From Virgibacillus sp. MSP4-1 (lineage in GTDB: Bacteria > Bacillota > Bacilli > Bacillales > Alkalibacillaceae), in contig NZ_CP048021.1 in NCBI RefSeq assembly GCF_010092505.1, positions 1,922,001 through 1,986,000 on the forward strand: a stretch of 64,000 bases of DNA. The letters are read 5' to 3'. The position numbers were made by a program, and so were the translations under genes. Below, piece by piece: positions 1-11,421 of this stretch. The notes under the pieces were generated by a model that worked only from the letters and a program-made list of their open reading frames with translations, did no database searches and was not told the origin of the DNA. How positions within the stretch are numbered: position 1 is the first letter of the stretch; each line of letters starts with the position of its first letter.

Positions 1-207
1 TGTAATGACAAAAAAGAGTATTCCAACAACAATCGTTGCTCGGTGAAGGACAGCATCAATTCCGCGTGCCTTTTGCTTCCCGAATAACTGCTCAGCACCA
101 CCCGAAATCGCTCCGGACAGACCGGCACTTTTTCCTGATTGTAATAAAACGAGAACAATCATAATAATAGCGTCAATAATTAATAACGTAACCAGTGTAC
201 CATACAT
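1..207 (-). CDS. secG: SecG, preprotein translocase subunit (3' end outside window)
   Basis: SecG is the small accessory membrane subunit of the SecYEG protein-export channel. The reading frame begins at the ATG at 207 ([14 protein letters not shown]) and runs off the left edge after about 69 codons, so the C-terminus is missing. Two hydrophobic segments are visible, about residues 3-22 and 50-68. Between them lies a Ser/Gly-rich stretch ([20 protein letters not shown]) typical of SecG. A GGAGG lies upstream. In Bacillus secG also follows the eno region, but here ptsHI sits between them on the other strand. Confidence 0.93.
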   Translation of the reverse strand, partial: MYGTLVTLLIIDAIIMIVLVLLQSGKSAGLSGAISGGAEQLFGKQKARGIDAVLHRATIVVGILFFVIT

Positions 208-414
208 AGTATTTCCTGCACCTCCAATAACATCCGGGACAACTTATATCAAAAAAGTAATATAAAAACGCACAATCCCTATTTAGCATATGTTTATATC
301 TCTACTAAATGTAGCATAAAAACATATACGTAGCAAGGTGAAACCATAGAAGCAAGTAAAGAGAACAATTTGTGAACGAAATGTCGTTTTTTGATGAAAA
401 GTGAGTGATTTTCA

Positions 415-444
415 TTGATATTCACATTGGGCTTGCGATAAAAT
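415..444 (+). promoter_or_regulatory. Candidate sigma-A promoter for ptsHI
   Basis: The 400-bp gap between secG and ptsH (208-607) holds TTGATA (415-420), an 18-bp spacer and TAAAAT (439-444). This is a plausible housekeeping promoter about 165 bp before ptsH. A weaker alternative is TTACAG at 493-498 with TTAAGT 17 bp further on. No hairpin resembling an antiterminator was found in the leader. The rest of the gap is AT-rich without recognised structure. Confidence 0.35.
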
Positions 445-607
445 TATAGGAGTGATTAAAGGTTTGTCTGCTGAATTCATTTATAACCCTAATTACAGTA
501 TTAGAATATTTACCATTAAGTAGATGAAACTAAAAGAATGAATAACAGTACTCACTTATGAATTCGGTAACAAACATAAAGAAACAATAATATAGGAGGA
601 AATCACT

Positions 608-874
608 ATGGTCGAGAAAACATTTAAAATTACAGCAGCTGAAGGGGTTCATGCACGCCCTGCCACACTATTGGTACAAAATGCAGGTAAATTTAATTCA
701 GATATAAATATGGTATATAACGACAAGTCAGTAAACCTGAAATCCATTATGGGAATTATGTCTCTCGGGATCCCAACGGGTGCAGAAGTTAAAATTACAG
801 CTGAAGGCAACGACGAAGAAGACGCCATTAACGCACTTGCTGACGTAATGAAAAATGAAAACCTGGGGGAGTAA
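608..874 (+). CDS. ptsH: HPr, phosphocarrier protein of the PTS
   Basis: HPr takes phosphate from Enzyme I and passes it to sugar-specific EIIA domains. In Bacillaceae it is also phosphorylated on Ser46 by HprK to act as CcpA co-repressor. The 88-residue protein has the catalytic His15 in GVHARPAT and Ser46 in [11 protein letters not shown], both at the exact expected positions. An AGGAGG lies just before the ATG. ptsI follows 4 bp after the stop, so the two genes form one operon. In B. subtilis ptsHI lies beside ptsG, while here it lies between secG and eno. HPr clients in this window are GlpK, DhaM and TreP. Confidence 0.98.
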   Translation: MVEKTFKITAAEGVHARPATLLVQNAGKFNSDINMVYNDKSVNLKSIMGIMSLGIPTGAEVKITAEGNDEEDAINALADVMKNENLGE

Positions 875-878
875 TTTT

Positions 879-2597
879 ATGAGTCAATTAACAGGGATTG
901 CGGCTTCTAATGGGATTGCCATTGCAAAGGCTTACCTGTTAGAAACACCTGACCTTACATTTGAGACAAAAAAGGATCAGAATCCGGATGAGGAGATTCA
1001 ACGATTAGAAGCCGCAATTGATAAATCAAAATCAGAGCTGGAAAAGATTAAAGCTCATGCCAAGGAAAAAATGGGTGATGAACATGCTGAAATATTTTCT
1101 GCTCACCTATTGGTTTTAGATGATCCTGAGCTAATCCAGCCAATGGAAGATAAAATCAAATCAGATCAGGTAAACGCTGAGGCTGCCCTGAATGAAACCG
1201 CTAATATGTTTATCACGATGTTTGAAAACATGGATAACGAATATATGCGGGAGCGCGCAGCTGACATCCGTGACGTTACCAAACGAATCCTGGCTCATTT
1301 ATTAGAAAGACCATTTCCCAACCCAGCCTTAATTGATGAGGAGGTAGTTGTGGTTGCCCAGGATTTAACTCCATCCGATACTGCCCAGTTAAACAAGCAG
1401 TTTGTCAAAGGGTTTACAACCGATATTGGAGGACGTACGTCACACTCCGCCATCATGGCAAGATCTCTGGAGATTCCTGCTGTAGTTGGCGCAAAGGAAG
1501 TTACCCAAACCATTAATGATGGAGATATGGTTATTATTGACGGGTTGGACGGAACCGTTCTGGTAAATCCTGATGATAGCGAACGAAAAGCCTATGAACA
1601 AAAGCAGACACAGTTTGAAGAGCAAAAAGCAGAATGGGCCAAATTAAAAGATGAACCTTCTGTAACTGCTGATGATAAGCGTGTCGAACTCGTTGCCAAT
1701 ATTGGAACTCCTGATGATGTAGAAGGTGTTCTGCGTAATGGCGGCGAGGGTGTAGGTCTTTACCGTACCGAATTTCTTTATATGGGTAAAAGCAGTCTTC
1801 CAACCGAAGAGGAGCAATATGATGCTTATAAAGCTGTTCTCGAAGGTGTAGGCAGTGACAAACCTGTCGTTGTTCGTACGCTTGATATTGGTGGAGACAA
1901 AGAGCTTGATTATCTCGATTTACCTAAGGAATTAAATCCATTCTTAGGTTTCAGAGCCATCCGTTTCTGCCTGGAACGGGACGATATTTTCCGTACACAG
2001 TTACGTGCCTTACTACGTGCCAGTGTCTATGGCAATCTGAAAATTATATTCCCAATGGTGGCTACCATTGACGAATTTAGACAGGCGAAAGCCATTCTTC
2101 TTGAAGAGAAAGAAAACTTGAAACAGGAAGGGAAGGAAGTTTCTGATGATATCGAAGTCGGTATCATGGTTGAAATTCCTTCCACTGCAGTTATTGCCAG
2201 ACAATTTGCCAAGGAAGTTGATTTCTTCAGTATTGGTACAAACGACTTAATCCAATACACCATGGCAGCAGACCGTATGAATGAAAAGGTCTCATACTTA
2301 TATCAACCATACCATCCTGCTATACTAAATCTGGTTAGCAATGTGATTGAAGCGGCTCACGCAGAAGGAAAATGGGCAGGTATGTGCGGCGAAATGGCCG
2401 GGGATCCTATAGCGATTCCAATTCTTTTAGGCTTAGGTCTGGATGAATTCAGCATGAGTGCAACCTCTATTTTACCCGCTCGCTCACAGCTGCTGAAACT
2501 ATCTAAAGATGAGATTTCCTCTTACAAGGATGAAATCTTGTCAAAATCAACAGCAGAAGAAGTTGTTGAGTTCGTAAAAAGCATTACGGAATCATAA
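879..2597 (+). CDS. ptsI: Enzyme I of the PTS (phosphoenolpyruvate-protein phosphotransferase)
   Basis: Enzyme I transfers phosphate from PEP to HPr in the cytoplasm. The start is taken as the ATG at 879 ([12 protein letters not shown]), preceded by GGGGGAG inside the end of ptsH, which gives 572 residues, the usual length. An in-frame upstream ATG at 855 lies within ptsH and has no good ribosome site. The active-site histidine lies in [13 protein letters not shown] at about residue 190. The C-terminal PEP-binding domain carries GTNDLIQYT and the cysteine loop [10 protein letters not shown] terminator follows directly. Confidence 0.98.
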   Translation: MSQLTGIAASNGIAIAKAYLLETPDLTFETKKDQNPDEEIQRLEAAIDKSKSELEKIKAHAKEKMGDEHAEIFSAHLLVLDDPELIQPMEDKIKSDQVNAEAALNETANMFITMFENMDNEYMRERAADIRDVTKRILAHLLERPFPNPALIDEEVVVVAQDLTPSDTAQLNKQFVKGFTTDIGGRTSHSAIMARSLEIPAVVGAKEVTQTINDGDMVIIDGLDGTVLVNPDDSERKAYEQKQTQFEEQKAEWAKLKDEPSVTADDKRVELVANIGTPDDVEGVLRNGGEGVGLYRTEFLYMGKSSLPTEEEQYDAYKAVLEGVGSDKPVVVRTLDIGGDKELDYLDLPKELNPFLGFRAIRFCLERDDIFRTQLRALLRASVYGNLKIIFPMVATIDEFRQAKAILLEEKENLKQEGKEVSDDIEVGIMVEIPSTAVIARQFAKEVDFFSIGTNDLIQYTMAADRMNEKVSYLYQPYHPAILNLVSNVIEAAHAEGKWAGMCGEMAGDPIAIPILLGLGLDEFSMSATSILPARSQLLKLSKDEISSYKDEILSKSTAEEVVEFVKSITES

Positions 2598-2603
2598 TCA
2601 TAC

Positions 2604-2635
2604 AAAAGCCGGCAGACAATTTTCTGCCGGCTTTT
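2604..2635 (+). terminator. Rho-independent terminator of ptsHI
   Basis: A strong hairpin (AAAGCCGGCAGA paired with TCTGCCGGCTTT, short loop) starts 7 bp after the ptsI stop and is followed by TTTTTATAT. Confidence 0.93.
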
Positions 2636-2754
2636 TATATTTACGAAACTTGATTTATATCAAGGAAACTGGAAGATCCTCCCTGCATAATGAAGATAGA
2701 AAGTAGGAAGACACCTTTGGTAAGGCAGAATTCCAAAACAGGGAGGCTTTTATA

Positions 2755-3102
2755 ATGATGAGTTTACAGCTTTTTTCAATTAGCTCAGATGTGATGGGAA
2801 TCAGTCCGACGTTTATTTTCGTTATGGCCATTCAAGCCCTTGCAATAGCCGTAATTCTAAGAGCAAAAGTGATGTTTCTGATACAGTTTGCATGGCTCGG
2901 TGGACTCTATATAATTCATGAAGCCGCTTTAGAATTTTTATTTATAACCGGTTCCGTGGCCCAGATCCTAATCACCCTTTTCTTAATTTATCGTATCAAA
3001 AAAGCACTTGATTATAACTACTTACTCGTGATGGAAAAGACCCACCAGATCCCCAGAAACATTACCAGAAATAGAAACTTCGGCATGAAATCCTCATTCT
3101 AG
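2755..3102 (+). CDS. Small unknown membrane protein
   Basis: Not recognised as a named family. The 115-residue product has about three hydrophobic stretches (roughly residues 15-35, 40-62 and 65-85) and then a basic, polar tail of about 30 residues (KTHQIPRNITRNRN). It is probably an inner-membrane protein with a cytoplasmic tail. GGGAGG at 2741-2746 is well spaced for the first ATG, and a second ATG follows immediately. It stands alone between the ptsHI terminator and the next small gene. Confidence 0.72.
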   Translation: MMSLQLFSISSDVMGISPTFIFVMAIQALAIAVILRAKVMFLIQFAWLGGLYIIHEAALEFLFITGSVAQILITLFLIYRIKKALDYNYLLVMEKTHQIPRNITRNRNFGMKSSF

Positions 3103-3403
3103 CAGAAAAGCGAAGGCGACCTGGGGAGCCGCGGCTGGACAAAGAAAAGCGAAAGGGGCCTGGTTTGGTCATGCGGGATAAGACGAAGACATGGGGGGCA
3201 GGACTCTGGCCACGGAATGGCTTTGGCTTGCTCCTGGGTCAGGGCGGACATAAGCCAATGGGGATTTACCTTTAGCGAAAACACCTTCGTCCCCGCCTCC
3301 TGATTTTTTAAAAATAACCATGATTTTTTCTCTCCATTCATTAACAACCCAATGACTAGTTGAATATCCTGGAAATGAATGAAAAGAAGGGAGAGATTTA
3401 CAA
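3103..3403. other. Gene-free stretch with fragments of the dispersed repeat
   Basis: No convincing gene. The left part (3104-3180) is GC-rich and contains AAAAGCGAAGGCGACC, CCGCGGCTGGACAAA and AAAAGCGAAAGGGGCC. These look like broken, partly reversed pieces of the dispersed repeat found in better copies near 14.2, 15.1 and 23.3 kb. The right part turns AT-rich and must hold the promoter of the gene at 3404, which I could not place. Confidence 0.4.
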
Positions 3404-3802
3404 GTGCATCATTACAATCAAATGAATCCTTATCAGACTCAGACTCAGGGAAGTTTTCAGCCTGATCACATGAAAAACCAGTGCCAAACCTATATGAATT
3501 ATCATGTTATCGTACAATTAAATGATGGTTCACAGTTCGATGGGATTATCGACGACATCGACGCGGAAAATGTCGTCATATTAGTGGCAGAAGATATTGA
3601 CGCAGATATAACAAACAGACAATTCGGCTATGATTATGATGACAATTATGGCTTTGGTGGTTACGGTGGTTATGGCCGACCTCGCCGGAGAAGCTATCGC
3701 CGATTCCGCAGACAACGATTCCCATTCCGCTTTATAGGAAGGCTTTTTCCATACCCGTATTTCTATCCTTTTTCCCCTTATGGATACGGAGGCGGATACT
3801 AA
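3404..3802 (+). CDS. Unknown protein, small acidic domain plus Gly/Tyr/Arg-rich tail
   Basis: Not recognised by name. The start is a GTG with AGGGAGAG 8 bp upstream, giving 132 residues. Residues about 1-28 are Gln/Asn/His-rich. Residues about 30-68 (YHVIVQLNDGSQFDGIID...VVILVAEDI) look like a small beta-barrel fold of LSm type. After that come GYDYDDNYGFGGYGGYGRP, an Arg-rich block (RPRRRSYRRFRRQRF) and an aromatic tail (YPYFYPFSPYGYGGGY). Such tyrosine/glycine tails are common in spore coat proteins of Bacillus, so a coat role is possible. That is inference. A terminator follows. Confidence 0.75.
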   Translation: MHHYNQMNPYQTQTQGSFQPDHMKNQCQTYMNYHVIVQLNDGSQFDGIIDDIDAENVVILVAEDIDADITNRQFGYDYDDNYGFGGYGGYGRPRRRSYRRFRRQRFPFRFIGRLFPYPYFYPFSPYGYGGGY

Positions 3803-3825
3803 TCAAGGAAAAGAGGATTTCATTC

Positions 3826-3848
3826 AGGCAGCTTAAACGCTGCCTTTT
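3826..3848 (+). terminator. Terminator of the GTG-start unknown gene
   Basis: AGGCAGC / GCTGCCT hairpin with 6-base loop followed by TTTT, 24 bp after the stop at 3802. Confidence 0.75.
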
Positions 3849-3887
3849 AACTTGCCTAAATTATAGATTTATACTTATACGTATAAC

Positions 3888-3914
3888 AAAACGGCACCCA
3901 AAAGGATGCCGTTT
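3888..3914 (-). terminator. Terminator of the glycolytic operon
   Basis: On the minus strand AAACGGCATCC pairs with GGGTGCCGTTT (one G-T pair), followed by TTTTGTTAT. It lies just after the eno stop and ends the gapA-eno transcript. Confidence 0.85.
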
Positions 3915-3927
3915 GTTATTTCAATGA

Positions 3928-5235
<1,308 letters not shown>

Positions 5236-5297
5236 TCATATCATATATGATTTCGTTTACGTTTACGTTGACGTCCAATCAGTCAACCTGATTATTT

Positions 5298-6839
5298 TTA
5301 AGATTTTTTAATTAATGATTTACCTGTCATTTCAATCGGTTTTTCAACGTTCAGTAAGTCCAGGATTGTTGGAGATAAGTCTCCTAAAATTCCTTCTTCA
5401 CGTAATTCCACGCCCTCTTTTGTAACAATAACAGGGACTGGATTTGTCGTATGAGCAGTCATTGGTTTATCATCGAGCGTAATCACTTCATCTGAGTTGC
5501 CGTGATCGGCTGTAATAACTGCATGACCACCCTTTTCTAAAATTTTGTCCACAACTTTTCCTAAACATTCATCAACCGCTTCAATCGCTTTTATTGTAGG
5601 TTCTAATCTGCCGGAATGCCCAACCATATCAGGATTTGCAAAATTTAAGAGAATGACATTATGCTTATCCTCATCAAGGTCCTTCAGCAATGCATCTGTG
5701 ACTTCATAGACACTCATTTCCGGTTTGAGATCATAAGTTGGCACTTTAGGTGAATTAATTAAAATTCGGTCTTCACCTTCAAAGGTTTGCTCACGACCCC
5801 CACTCATAAAGTAGGTCACATGCGGATATTTTTCTGTTTCTGCAATGCGCAATTGAGTTAAACCTTCTTTGGAGACAACCTCACCAATTGTATTCTTTAA
5901 GTTATTCGGACCAAAGGCAACGTTGGCATCAATGTCATCACTGTATTGAGTAAGCATGACAAACTGTACATTCTTCGGTGCCTTCTCTCCTAAATCAAAT
6001 CCGGCAAAGTCAGGATTCGTAAAGGTTCTGGTCATCTGGGAAGCACGGTCCGGACGGAAGTTATAAAAGATAATGGCATCCTCATCTTCAATGGTTGCAA
6101 CAGGATCCCCATTTTCATCCGTCATAACCGCCGGAATAACAAATTCATCAAAGACTTCATCCTCATAAGCATCTTCTAATGCTTCGTGGGGATTATTGAA
6201 TTTAGGTCCTTCACCATAGACCATCGCGCGATAAGCAAGCTCAATACGCTCCCAGCGTTTATCACGGTCCATGGCGTAATAACGGCCGGAAATGGTAGCA
6301 AATTCCCCTACACCATATTCCTTCATTTTTTCCTCGGTCTGATTAATGTACGTCGAACCTGTTTTTGGACCTACGTCACGTCCATCAAGAAACGCATGGA
6401 CATACACTTTTTCCAGGCCGTTGTCAGCTGCCATCTTAAGAAGTGCATATAAATGCTCAATATGGCTGTGAACCCCGCCATCAGATAAAAGGCCAAAGAT
6501 GTGAAGCGCCTTATCCTTCCTTTTTACATGCTCAACAACGTCGTTAAATTGTTCATTCTGGAAAAAGCTCTGATCCTCAATGGATAGGTTAATTCGGGTC
6601 AGACTCTGGTAAACCACACGTCCTGCACCAATGTTCAGATGGCCTACCTCAGAGTTCCCCATCTGGCCATCAGGAAGTCCGACTGCTTTTCCACTTGCCT
6701 GCAATTGTGTGTGCGGAAACTGGCTCCAGTAACGGTCAAAATTAGGAGTGTTTGCCTGTTTTACCGCATTTCCTTTTTCCTCATCCCTTATTGCAAAACC
6801 ATCTAAAATCATTAATGCTGCTAATTTATCCTTACTCAT
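5298..6839 (-). CDS. gpmI: 2,3-bisphosphoglycerate-independent phosphoglycerate mutase
   Basis: Interconverts 3- and 2-phosphoglycerate through a phosphoserine enzyme with two manganese ions. The product has 513 residues, typical for the alkaline-phosphatase-like family. It shows [12 protein letters not shown] at the N-terminus, the phosphoserine loop [16 protein letters not shown] at about residue 60, and the metal site [11 protein letters not shown] near residue 445. The start codon overlaps the end of tpiA by 8 bp, a sign of translational coupling. The B. subtilis name for this gene is pgm. Confidence 0.98.
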   Translation of the reverse strand: MSKDKLAALMILDGFAIRDEEKGNAVKQANTPNFDRYWSQFPHTQLQASGKAVGLPDGQMGNSEVGHLNIGAGRVVYQSLTRINLSIEDQSFFQNEQFNDVVEHVKRKDKALHIFGLLSDGGVHSHIEHLYALLKMAADNGLEKVYVHAFLDGRDVGPKTGSTYINQTEEKMKEYGVGEFATISGRYYAMDRDKRWERIELAYRAMVYGEGPKFNNPHEALEDAYEDEVFDEFVIPAVMTDENGDPVATIEDEDAIIFYNFRPDRASQMTRTFTNPDFAGFDLGEKAPKNVQFVMLTQYSDDIDANVAFGPNNLKNTIGEVVSKEGLTQLRIAETEKYPHVTYFMSGGREQTFEGEDRILINSPKVPTYDLKPEMSVYEVTDALLKDLDEDKHNVILLNFANPDMVGHSGRLEPTIKAIEAVDECLGKVVDKILEKGGHAVITADHGNSDEVITLDDKPMTAHTTNPVPVIVTKEGVELREEGILGDLSPTILDLLNVEKPIEMTGKSLIKKS

Positions 6840-7593
6840 TTTTACCTGCCTCCACTAGTTTTAAGAAGGAGTCAGCCTCAAGACTTGCACCGCCTACAAG
6901 GGCACCGTCGATATCGGATTGTGCAAGTAATTCATCAACATTGGCCGGCTTCACACTGCCGCCATACTGAATGCGAATGGCATCTGCTGCTGATTCAGAA
7001 ACGGCTGATTGAACGACATCACGAATATGTGTGCAAACCTCATTTGCCTGTTCGGATGTGGCCGTTTTGCCTGTACCGATGGCCCAGATTGGTTCATAAG
7101 CAAGAACAACCTCTTTCACCTGATCTTCAGAAAGACCCTCAAGTGCGGCTTTTACCTGCTTTTCAACATGAGGTTTCGTTTCATTGGCTTCTCTTTGCTC
7201 CAACGTTTCTCCAACACATACAATCGGTGTCAGTTCATGGGAAAAGGCTGCATGAACCTTTTGGTTTACGGACTCATCGGTTTCATTAAACATTTCCCGA
7301 CGCTCGGAATGGCCTAAAACAACATATTCAACGCCAAGATCCTGAAGCATGACAGGGCTGACTTCACCTGTAAATGCGCCATTTTCTTCAAAGTGCATAT
7401 TTTGTGCCGCAATTTTCACATCTGTTCCTTTTGCCTGCTCTACTAAAGCGGGAAGAGATACGAATGGTGCACATACCACACTTTCAACCTGATCGGAAGA
7501 AGGAACATTTTCTTTGATGTCACTTAAAAACTGTTCGGCTTCAGAAACCACTTTATTCATTTTCCAGTTTCCTGCAATAATCTTTTTGCGCAT
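6832..7593 (-). CDS. tpiA: Triosephosphate isomerase
   Basis: Interconverts dihydroxyacetone phosphate and glyceraldehyde 3-phosphate. It is therefore the entry point for the products of GlpD and of the DhaKLM kinase encoded 20 kb away. The 253-residue TIM barrel has GNWKMNK (catalytic Lys), the catalytic His in VVLGHSERR, and the catalytic Glu in [14 protein letters not shown]-rich phosphate-binding turns lie near the C-terminus (YGGSVKP, LVGGASL). It lies between pgk and gpmI in the operon. Confidence 0.98.
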   Translation of the reverse strand: MRKKIIAGNWKMNKVVSEAEQFLSDIKENVPSSDQVESVVCAPFVSLPALVEQAKGTDVKIAAQNMHFEENGAFTGEVSPVMLQDLGVEYVVLGHSERREMFNETDESVNQKVHAAFSHELTPIVCVGETLEQREANETKPHVEKQVKAALEGLSEDQVKEVVLAYEPIWAIGTGKTATSEQANEVCTHIRDVVQSAVSESAADAIRIQYGGSVKPANVDELLAQSDIDGALVGGASLEADSFLKLVEAGKNE

Positions 7594-7634
7594 TCGATCA
7601 CCTCATTAACAAATTCTTCTATTTTATATAGGAA

Positions 7635-8819
7635 TTACTCCTTATCATTTAAGGCTGCAACACCTGGAAGAACTTTTCCTTCCATAAATTCCAGGGAAGC
7701 ACCGCCGCCGGTTGAAATATGATCCATACCATCAGCCATGCCAAACTTTTCGACAGCTGCTGCGGAGTCCCCGCCGCCGATGACGGTATAAGCATCCGTT
7801 TCAGCAAGAGAGTTGGCCACTGATTTAGTACCATTGGCAAACAATTCGAGTTCAAATACACCCATTGGTCCATTCCAAATCACCAATTTGGAGTCTTTGA
7901 TAACCTGGTCAAAGGTCTTCCGTGTTTCCGGCCCAATATCCATCCCTTCCCAGTCAGAAGGAATCTCTTCAATGGAGACCACTTTTGTATTGGCTTCTTC
8001 AGAAAAATCATCACCTACTACAACGTCCTTAGGAAGGTATAAGTTTACACCCTTCTCTTTGGCTTTGTTCATGTAATCCTTAGCCATATCAATTTTATCT
8101 TCTTCTAATAATGATTTGCCAATCTCATGACCCATAGCTTTAATAAATGTGTAGGCAAGGCCTCCGCCAAGGATTAAGTTATCAGCTTTATCAATCAAGT
8201 GATCAATAACCCCGATTTTATCCTTAACTTTGGCACCACCAATGATGGCTGTAAATGGACGGTCTGGATTTTCTAGTGCGTTGCCCAGCACTTTCAGCTC
8301 TTTCTCCATAAGGAATCCGGCTACTGCTGGGAGATATTGAGCCACACCTTCAGTGGAAGCATGAGCACGGTGAGCAGCTCCGAATGCATCATTCACATAC
8401 AAGTCTGCTAAATCTGCAAAAGCCTTCGCAAGCTCTGCATCATTTTTCTTTTCCCCTGCTTCAAAACGGACATTCTCCAGTAATACAACATCGCCACTTT
8501 CCATTTCGTTAACCGCCTGATTGACTTCATCTCCGTAAACCTGGTCCGTTTTGGTCACTGATTTGTTGAGATGATCACTTAACCGTTGGGCAACAGGATC
8601 AAGACGTAACTCATCAACCACTTCACCTTTTGGACGTCCCAGGTGACTGGCCAGAATAACCTTAGCGCCATTTCCAATAAGAAATTCGATGGTGGGCAAG
8701 GCTGCCTTTATTCTGGTTTCATCGGTGATTTCTCCATCCTTCATCGGTACGTTAAAATCGACACGACAGAAAACCTTCTTCCCTTTCACATCAACATCAC
8801 GGATTGTCTGTTTGTTCAT
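7635..8819 (-). CDS. pgk: Phosphoglycerate kinase
   Basis: Makes ATP from 1,3-bisphosphoglycerate. The start is taken as the ATG at 8819 ([16 protein letters not shown]), which has AAGGAGGA at good spacing and gives 394 residues, the family length. A longer frame from 8846 adds nine residues without a ribosome site. The family signature [13 protein letters not shown] lies at about residue 15. The Gly-rich loop [11 protein letters not shown] and the C-terminal [13 protein letters not shown] and [10 protein letters not shown] loops are intact. It follows gapA after a hairpin. Confidence 0.97.
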   Translation of the reverse strand: MNKQTIRDVDVKGKKVFCRVDFNVPMKDGEITDETRIKAALPTIEFLIGNGAKVILASHLGRPKGEVVDELRLDPVAQRLSDHLNKSVTKTDQVYGDEVNQAVNEMESGDVVLLENVRFEAGEKKNDAELAKAFADLADLYVNDAFGAAHRAHASTEGVAQYLPAVAGFLMEKELKVLGNALENPDRPFTAIIGGAKVKDKIGVIDHLIDKADNLILGGGLAYTFIKAMGHEIGKSLLEEDKIDMAKDYMNKAKEKGVNLYLPKDVVVGDDFSEEANTKVVSIEEIPSDWEGMDIGPETRKTFDQVIKDSKLVIWNGPMGVFELELFANGTKSVANSLAETDAYTVIGGGDSAAAVEKFGMADGMDHISTGGGASLEFMEGKVLPGVAALNDKE

Positions 8820-8873
8820 GACAACGTCCTCCTTTTGTTGAGCCATATGTATAAGCTAATTTTAAAACATTAC

Positions 8874-8902
8874 AAGGAGGAGGGATATTCCCTTCCTCCT
8901 TT
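8874..8902 (-). terminator. Hairpin between gapA and pgk
   Basis: AAGGAGGAGGGA pairs with TCCCTTCCTCCTT. On the minus strand it comes after gapA, without a long T-run. It may cause partial termination or stabilise the upstream mRNA, so that gapA is made in excess over pgk. That role is inferred. Confidence 0.5.
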
Positions 8903-8949
8903 TGTGTGAAATCTATCCTGTTAGGGGAGGTTATTTTCCTCTACCGGTA

Positions 8950-9954
<1,005 letters not shown>

Positions 9955-10000
9955 TTATAATTCCTCCTTAGAAATTTAAATCATATTTTATGTGAAAGGG

Positions 10001-11017
10001 TTATCCCTTTAACAGCTTTTCTGCTGCAGCTTCATCGGTGATAAGAACATTGCTCTGACCTTGCTTGAAATAGGATTCAATCGCATCAGCTTTGGATGTT
10101 CCGCCTGCTACAGCGATAACTTGGTGTATCTTTTGCAAATCTTCCATCTGCAATCCAACGGTCCGGACTTTGTGTACAATGTTTCCGGATTTATCAAAGT
10201 AATATCCAAACGCTTCTCCTGCTCCGTCAGCTTCCTTTATTTTCTCCAACTGACTTTTCGGCGTTTTTCTTCTGTTCGCCATCGTGATTGCATCACCGAT
10301 TCCGTGTAAAACGATATCTGCATTCTGAATTTCGTTGGATATTTCCTTCACAGCTGGCTCTTCTATAATGGATTGATAGGCTTTTTCACTGATTGGATCG
10401 GGTACATAAAGAAGCCGGTATTCCCCTTGGGCTTTTTTTGCCATTTGTGCACATATGGTGTTGGCCTGATTTTCAACCTGCTCCCCAAGACCTCCACGGG
10501 ATGGGACAAACAGGCAATCCTTTTTATTTAAAGGGGTCATGGATTCAGCAACCAGTGACATGGTGCTGCCACCTGTAACCGCTATGGTCATGTGGTCCTT
10601 AATGACATCCTTCAAGTAGGAAACACAAGCCTTACCTAACTCTTGTTTTACCCTTCTTTCCTTGTCACTATTACCTGGTACGACGATTACTTTATCCAAC
10701 TGGAGTTTTTCCTTTACCTGGTGCTCAAGAACCTTCACACCGGAAATTTCTCTCATAAGCTGCTCCAGCTGTTCAGCAATCCTTGCTCCTTCTGTTGTCA
10801 TATGTATTCCCTTTGAAGTAATATCCACAAAGCCCTGCTTCTGAAAAAATTCAACTTCCCCGCGCACGAGTCGTTCCGTAAGCTTGGTCTGTTCGGCCAG
10901 ACTTCTTCGTCCGATAGGCTGTAACAGCTCTATACTTTTTAATAAATTTGTGCGCCGTTCCATAATTTCCATAACTTCCGGGAAAACTTTCTGTTGTAAA
11001 GAAATCAGGTCTTTCAT
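10001..11017 (-). CDS. cggR: CggR, central glycolytic genes repressor
   Basis: CggR represses its own operon and releases DNA when it binds fructose-1,6-bisphosphate. The start is taken at the ATG at 11017 (MKDLISLQQKVFPEVMEIM, 338 residues). The longer frame to 11092 would run into the operator. Residues about 20-70 form a winged helix-turn-helix (LLQPIGRRSLAEQTKLTERLVRG). The rest is a SorC-type sugar-binding domain with VTGGSTMSLVAE and the C-terminal IAVAGGTSKADAI. The matching operator lies about 56 bp upstream of the start. Confidence 0.96.
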   Translation of the reverse strand: MKDLISLQQKVFPEVMEIMERRTNLLKSIELLQPIGRRSLAEQTKLTERLVRGEVEFFQKQGFVDITSKGIHMTTEGARIAEQLEQLMREISGVKVLEHQVKEKLQLDKVIVVPGNSDKERRVKQELGKACVSYLKDVIKDHMTIAVTGGSTMSLVAESMTPLNKKDCLFVPSRGGLGEQVENQANTICAQMAKKAQGEYRLLYVPDPISEKAYQSIIEEPAVKEISNEIQNADIVLHGIGDAITMANRRKTPKSQLEKIKEADGAGEAFGYYFDKSGNIVHKVRTVGLQMEDLQKIHQVIAVAGGTSKADAIESYFKQGQSNVLITDEAAAEKLLKG

Positions 11018-11072
11018 GTGCAAGCCCCTTTTAAGTGATACATCAGTGTGACCAAGTCTTTGCTGATCATCG

Positions 11073-11108
11073 GGTTGTTTTCGTCCCGCCATGGACTATT
11101 TTGTCCCG
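11073..11108 (-). promoter_or_regulatory. CggR operator
   Basis: On the minus strand two CGGGAC half-sites occur exactly 20 bp apart (CGGGAC at 11108-11103 and 11088-11083). Each is followed after 6 bases by a partner half-site. This matches the published B. subtilis layout CGGGAC-N6-TGTC-N4-CGGGAC-N6-TGTC. Here the distal halves read GTCC and AACC, so they are degenerate. Upstream promoter candidates on the minus strand are TTGCAT-17-TAAACT or TTGATA-17-TGATGT. Neither is strong. Confidence 0.82.
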
Positions 11109-11172
11109 AATACTGCAAAAAAATACATCAATGCTTCATTCTTAGTTTATCAATCCACTTTTCATTATGCAA

Positions 11173-11421
11173 TTATCTTAGCTTTTTGTCAAAAACTTTT
11201 CTTATTTGTTGAAGATTCATTTGCGACCCGTCAATTTCTTCCTCATCCACACGAATAACAGGGATTGAAATCTGATATTTCTCCAGTAGACGATCATCCT
11301 CATAAATATCCTTTTCCTCTATATGAAATTCATATTCCGTCTGCAGAAGCATTAAGAGGCTGCGTGCTTCTTCACATAGCGGACAATTTTCCTTGGTATA
11401 AAAAATAATGTTGTTCTTCAT
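11173..11421 (-). CDS. Glutaredoxin-like protein
   Basis: An 82-residue thioredoxin-fold protein with the redox motif CPLC at about residues 14-17 (YTKENCPLCEEA) and a cis-proline region (ISIPVIRVDEEE). It is probably a cytoplasmic thiol-disulfide protein of the DUF836/glutaredoxin-like group with unknown partner. Its start overlaps the rpoN stop by 4 bp (ATGA type), so it is translated with rpoN. The same gene is often found between rpoN and cggR in related Bacillaceae. Confidence 0.85.
   Translation of the reverse strand: MKNNIIFYTKENCPLCEEARSLLMLLQTEYEFHIEEKDIYEDDRLLEKYQISIPVIRVDEEEIDGSQMNLQQIRKVFDKKLR

Noticed and set aside
3099-3347. Minus-strand frame of 82 codons after the small membrane protein gene
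   Set aside because: No ribosome site and no recognisable domain; the left part consists of broken dispersed-repeat sequence.
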